A DNA stretch of 64,000 nt from Morella rubra (Eukaryota; Streptophyta; Magnoliopsida; Fagales; Myricaceae), in contig RXIC02000471.1 in NCBI GenBank assembly GCA_003952965.2, positions 1 through 64,000 of the forward strand, in the 5' to 3' direction. Within the stretch, counting starts at the first letter, position 1. Each line of letters starts with the position of its first letter. Positions 59,768 to 64,000 of this stretch are shown here, in pieces. A model generated the notes under the pieces. The model was not told the origin of the DNA and did no database searches. It was given only the letters and a program-made list of their open reading frames with translations. Made by a program: the position numbers and the translations under genes.

Positions 59768-61981
59768 GGTCTTGGGGACAACGAGAGAGTGGGGATGTCA
59801 AGAAAAAAAAAACAGGTAGGGGTGGTTTCACCGCTCTTGCCAATATTCCCGATTTTTGGGGATATTGGCCACTGGTACCATCGACGGTGCCGGTTAACCG
59901 ACACATTATCGGTGTCGATGCCCACTCCTACTCCTTGGCTTCCCTTACATCTAATTAGAGGGAGAGAACAAAATTGACAAAGTTTCTTTTTTATTCTTTT
60001 AAAACTTTTTCATTCTTGTTTAAGCAAAATTGACAAGGTCAACCGAGTCTAGCACAAAATGTGTCGTGGATTTCTTTAGTTATTAAAAAAAAAAAAAAAC
60101 AGAAATAAACTTATAAAAAAATTTTAAAAAAATCCTCTTATAATGTGACATGTATGCTACTCTCAGTGCTTTTTTTTTTTTTTTTGTGTTCTTCCTATTA
60201 TCGATCCGCTTCCCACTTTTGTCTATTTAGATTTTTGTCCCATGTATCATGTATGATTCTAGTTACCCAATTATTTTTGTCTGAATGTAATTTTTTTTCT
60301 TATTAGTACTTTTGATATCCAATAATTAGTAATTACCAACTTGGATCCCAAAATCCTGATCAAGATCTATTTTAATTTGCAATTTTTTCATTAATACTTT
60401 TGATATTCAGTAACTACTAACTTGGATCCTAAAATTCTGATCAAGATCTATTTTAATTTGCTGCCCCAATTATAAAGCATTAGATAGTGAGTCTTACAAC
60501 ATTGAATGCATATTTTTATCTTTCTCTATTCTAATTAGGCCAATATAATTCTCACAATTCCGTGAAATTCTATTGGTTCAATGCATAGGCTTTGCTTAGC
60601 ATGGGAAGCATGGTGGTTAATTGATTTGAAGAACTCGGCAGATTTGCCATAACGCTTGCTTGCCAGAGGACACGTATGTCTTCAAAATGGCAGTTTAGTT
60701 TTTTTTTTTTTTCGCTCTGCGCAGGCAATAAGAACAAATAAGTTTGCAAATTGGATCACAACAGGACCTACGGTAATATGACTCTTGACTGGCCACAATA
60801 ATGCTGAAAAAACACACTCTAAGATGGAGGTTAATCTGACCGAAGGCAACTTGAATGTCTATTACTCTTAAAGCAGTTCAATTTTTTTTTTGAAAATCCT
60901 AGCGAACAAAGAAATGTAAGCATGTCAGCCAGTTCCGTATGGAGCCACTTGCTCCTAAAACCGGCAAACCAAATGGGGTCCAGCTTCATCACAAGTGAAT
61001 ATTCCAGACTCTTGCATTGCAAGAGACGAGCAAAATCACCTTTGTCAACCATTGTGTTCAAAATTTAATGTATGATCATGATACAACATCACCCAACAAG
61101 AAGCAGCCTCTGATTCCTGACCATATACTATGCTATGACTATACAAGACACGAGAACTTCGTCCACCACTAAATATGTGCTGATGCTTCACTAAATTAGA
61201 TGACAACCATCTAACTCCGCCTTCGACCCACCTTGCTGTGCCTTCTACTGTTGGGTGGTGAAGAGTGTTTATTTGGCAATGGTAAGAGCGTGCCCTCTCT
61301 GATGCCATCTGAATCTGCAATAGTACCGAGTGTTTTCTGTGCTTCAATGTAGACAGAGAGATCTCTAATCTGTGATCACCACAACCATTCAACTTTAATG
61401 GAACCGATATTTTCACCCTGTGCTTTTACAAGAACAAGATATAAGATTAGTGCCGTACCTGTTCTTCCAGATCAAGAATCTTCTCTTCTCTCAACCTCAG
61501 TTCGGCATCTTCCCTAGAAGAATAAAGAACTTAATATTTGGCTTTTCCAGGATAAAATGTAAGGCAGCAACATCTTATCCAATTATTCTAGTCATCCCTC
61601 TAAGGTCTCAAGCTGAGAATTTTAATCACGAAAGATGACCAATTATTTTATTGTGCGAAAGATTGTATACAATCATGTTATCGATCCAACTATTCTAGTC
61701 CATTCATACTATTATATCGTTGACAATGTTCAAAGTTAAGATCTTCTAGGAATCTTCCCTACCTAAATGAGTACATGGCTAAATGAATTGTATCTCGTCA
61801 GGGTAGCTCAAAATATATTACCTGAATATCCAACAAACATAAGCACGTGAACTGAGCAATACCATTGAACACTACTAACTTTCTGGCTGAAGTCAATAGC
61901 CGAAAATTCAAGCATAAAATTGCAGCCTCCTCTATTAGAGCTTTAGATTAAAGAAGGTCTGAATATCGGCTGAAGCCTTCT
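59768..61981. repeat. Segmental duplication, copy B (about 2.2 kb), joined to the BRIZ-type gene
   Basis: The counterpart of 55053-57246. Its left edge coincides exactly with the right terminus of the TTF-hAT. It opens with the right half of a family-A hAT (ending 59930, cactccta). It carries an extra internal near-repeat around 60380-60470 (gatcaagatctattttaatt twice). On its right it continues without a break into the gene's introns. Confidence 0.9.
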
Positions 61982-64000
61982 CATTCCAGTATACCAACTT
62001 TGGCTTAACTTAACTGCTGGTAACTTCAGTTGGAGAATAGAGTTCTATAAAGTTCTCTTACTGGCACTTGTGTCAACAATATGTTAACTCTATCATCAAT
62101 TTGGTGAGTGCAATTGTTTGCAGCTATGGCCGGTTTGCCTTTAGCCAGAAGGGACATGATAAAGAAAAAGAAGCCGGTTTCAGTTTTGCTGTTTTGGTTT
62201 TGGATATGTTTTACGTTGTTGGTCTATTTTAATTTATCATGTTTCATGGTAGAGCAACTGCTTCAATGAAATCCTTGAGGGCAACATATTCATTGTTTTT
62301 ACTCACGGACATTGGATCATCACCATCTTGATCTGTGAGCATCCACCAATTTCTAATATTCTTAAAACATTAGGTGGCTTGAAAGCAGCAAAAAACATGT
62401 TAGCAGCAAGCTTGTTTCCGTGCTTTTACATATCCTAGCTTATCATTTAACAACCCAAATCATAAAACACTGATTAAAAAAGGCACTCGGGAGAAACGTT
62501 TGGAAGGGATTTCAATAAGGTATTGCATGAAAACCTCAAAAAGAGAGTTTCAATTATGAGTATATGTGGCTTTCAATAGCAATGGTTCAGATGTGAGGAA
62601 AGACAAATTTCCCTTATAGTCTCATCCAACAATGTCCTTCTCAAGATCACTAAACAAAAGAATAAAAAGATTATGTACCTCTCTTCAATTTCCTTGGCCT
62701 TCTTTCGCCAAACTTCTTGGTTCTTGATCAGATTTCGATTGATCTACGGACAAAAAAGGACTCTGTTAAAGCAAAGGGAAGGCGCGGGGGGGAATTTCTC
62801 TACTGAAGAAAATAAAATATTAACTAGGAACCTACCAATGCCAAAACCTAGAAGAGGCTAATAGTTTGCTTAGTCATAAATTGAATTTCAAACATACAAA
62901 CTTGAGTCCCATAAAATTAAAAACTTACATCTGAAACGCAATTTTTCTCTTCAACACATTTGTCAAATTTATTTTGGATGTCCTTCATCTTGGAATTCAC
63001 AGCCTTATCCACTGCTTCTGAGATAGAACTTTCCACTTTATTTCTGGCTTCTACAAGTAGGGATTCATAATACTGGACAATACAGATATTAAACCAATAA
63101 ACTCTTAGAATGAGATAAAAAAACATGAAAATTCTTGCATTAATAAGAGAACATGAAGCGTGCCAAACTAAGTTAGCAGAACATTACATTGCCAAACGTT
63201 TTATGCAAGTAACAAAAAGGCACATATGGAGTTACCCCAGACTTAGCACATCCAATTAAATCCCCATCCCAACCCTCATGAAGATGCAAACTTCCTAGTC
63301 ATAAAGACTATTATGAAAGATAAGTAAGGAAGTCCTTGTCTTTACTTGGCTTGTGTGCATTATACCTATCCTCTTTCTAAAGAACCTTATTTCAACCTCA
63401 ACCAAGAAATGAAAGCATAACTATTTGCTTGTTTTCCCTTGATATCATAAGACATGCCTGAACGAGCAAGTGTGTAGGAGAGAGAGAGAGAGGGAGAGAT
63501 GTTATATATATATATATATAAGGAAGAGCTCAGCCCAGAAAACAGAAAAGAAAAAAAAATGAAAGAGAATTAATAACTACTGGGGAATATCATGAGATGC
63601 ATATAGGGAGAAGGATGGAAGTGGGGGTCAATTTACAGACAACGCACCTGTCTTTGAGTCTCCAGCTGAGTTGTGAGAAGATGGTTGTACTCATCCACAA
63701 TCTGCTTCCAAGCAGGTATATTGACAATAAGTGCATGCCGATGGGAACAGAAAAGAGAATAGTCTAATACTAACAAACAATGCTCAAAACAAGAACACAC
63801 AAACCCCTCTCCTGTCACAAAGTATCACAGACATTAGAACTTCATACTGAAAAGGTCCAACTTAGTCCCAAGCACCCAAGTTGTAATAGACGTACATATG
63901 TAGAATCAAAGTTGAAACTACTGTTTCAAGCTAATCTTAGCAATAAAATATTTATGTATCCGGAATTGTAGAAGGAAATTAAAATAAGAGAACCTTACTG
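61211..64000 (-). CDS. BRIZ/BRAP2-type RING and ZnF-UBP E3 ligase, C-terminal exons (partial)
   Basis: Minus-strand exons inside the window: 63648-63701, 62929-63072, 62679-62743, 61459-61513, 61211-61369. An upstream exon ends at 63999 (donor at 63997-63998). Phases agree throughout. The product reads IVDEYNHLLTTQLETQRQ, YYESLLVEARNKVESSIS, KFDKCVEEKNCVSD, INRNLIKNQEVWRKKAKEIE, EDAELRLREEKILDLEEQ and ends RRHSKVGRRRS. This is the coiled-coil C-terminus of plant BRAP2-like proteins (BRIZ1/BRIZ2), whose RING and ubiquitin-binding ZnF-UBP domains lie off the right edge. In Arabidopsis BRIZ1 and BRIZ2 pair as an E3 ligase needed for germination, with the coiled coil used for association. I cannot tell BRIZ1 from BRIZ2 here. 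The 1.16-kb intron 61514-62678 straddles the duplication boundary. Confidence 0.88.
63476..63521. repeat. (GA)n and (TA)n microsatellites in a BRIZ-type intron
   Basis: GA repeats at about 63478-63499 and TA repeats at about 63503-63520, in the intron between exons 62929-63072 and 63648-63701. Confidence 0.85.

Overview
This is nuclear DNA of a flowering plant, most likely a eudicot. It is AT-rich between genes, its genes are split by short GT..AG introns, and every gene recognised belongs to a land-plant family. Nothing bacterial, organellar or viral-coding dominates, and no tRNA, rRNA or CRISPR array was seen. Six host genes are supported. From left to right: the last exon of a TBC-domain Rab GTPase-activating protein (+, 44-370); a three-exon R2R3-MYB of the MYB82 type (-, 2279-3487); a four-exon Aux/IAA repressor closest to IAA29 (+, 16729-18032); a single-coding-exon GT17 glycosyltransferase (+, 25346-26476); a 25-exon TOPLESS-RELATED 4 type co-repressor (+, 42948-53600); and the 3' exons of a BRIZ/BRAP2-type RING E3 ligase that runs off the right edge (-, 61211-64000).

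The rest is a graveyard of mobile DNA, much of it with intact target-site duplications (TSDs). DNA elements: a 1.04-kb MULE with about 270-bp terminal inverted repeats (TIRs) (4812-5848); a 2-kb hAT element carrying pieces of two host genes, a SIK1-like kinase and a GWD2-like starch dikinase (14053-16009); a family of small hAT elements sharing internal sequence (24072-24789, 27266-28108, 54811-55215, half copy 59768-59930); an unrelated hAT MITE in a TPR4 intron (46082-46566); two foldback MITEs plus one with a 9-bp TSD (38134-38588); and a TTF-type hAT with transposase remnants (57247-59767). Retroelements: a 5'-truncated LINE with a 17-bp TSD (1534-2032), two head-to-head LINE pieces (29610-30686), two copies of one SINE family (8463-8730, 36332-36617), a complete-looking 280-bp TRIM (33536-33815), and a doubtful LTR-type insert (58110-59545).

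Right-hand region: a 2.2-kb block holding the last two exons and 3' flank of the BRIZ-type gene is present twice (55053-57246 and 59768-61981) with the TTF-hAT between. The right copy is joined to the gene; the left one is a stranded pseudogene.

Functional links: the Aux/IAA protein begins with an LxLxL-type EAR motif, the signal by which Aux/IAAs recruit TOPLESS-family co-repressors, and a TOPLESS-family gene lies 25 kb away. The MYB has the bHLH-binding signature in R3. The most consequential anomaly is in TPR4 exon 5, where a block of small indels rewrites the conserved WQHQLCKNP segment and a missing base creates an early stop, while all other exons look intact. It is either a recent knockout or a base-calling error.
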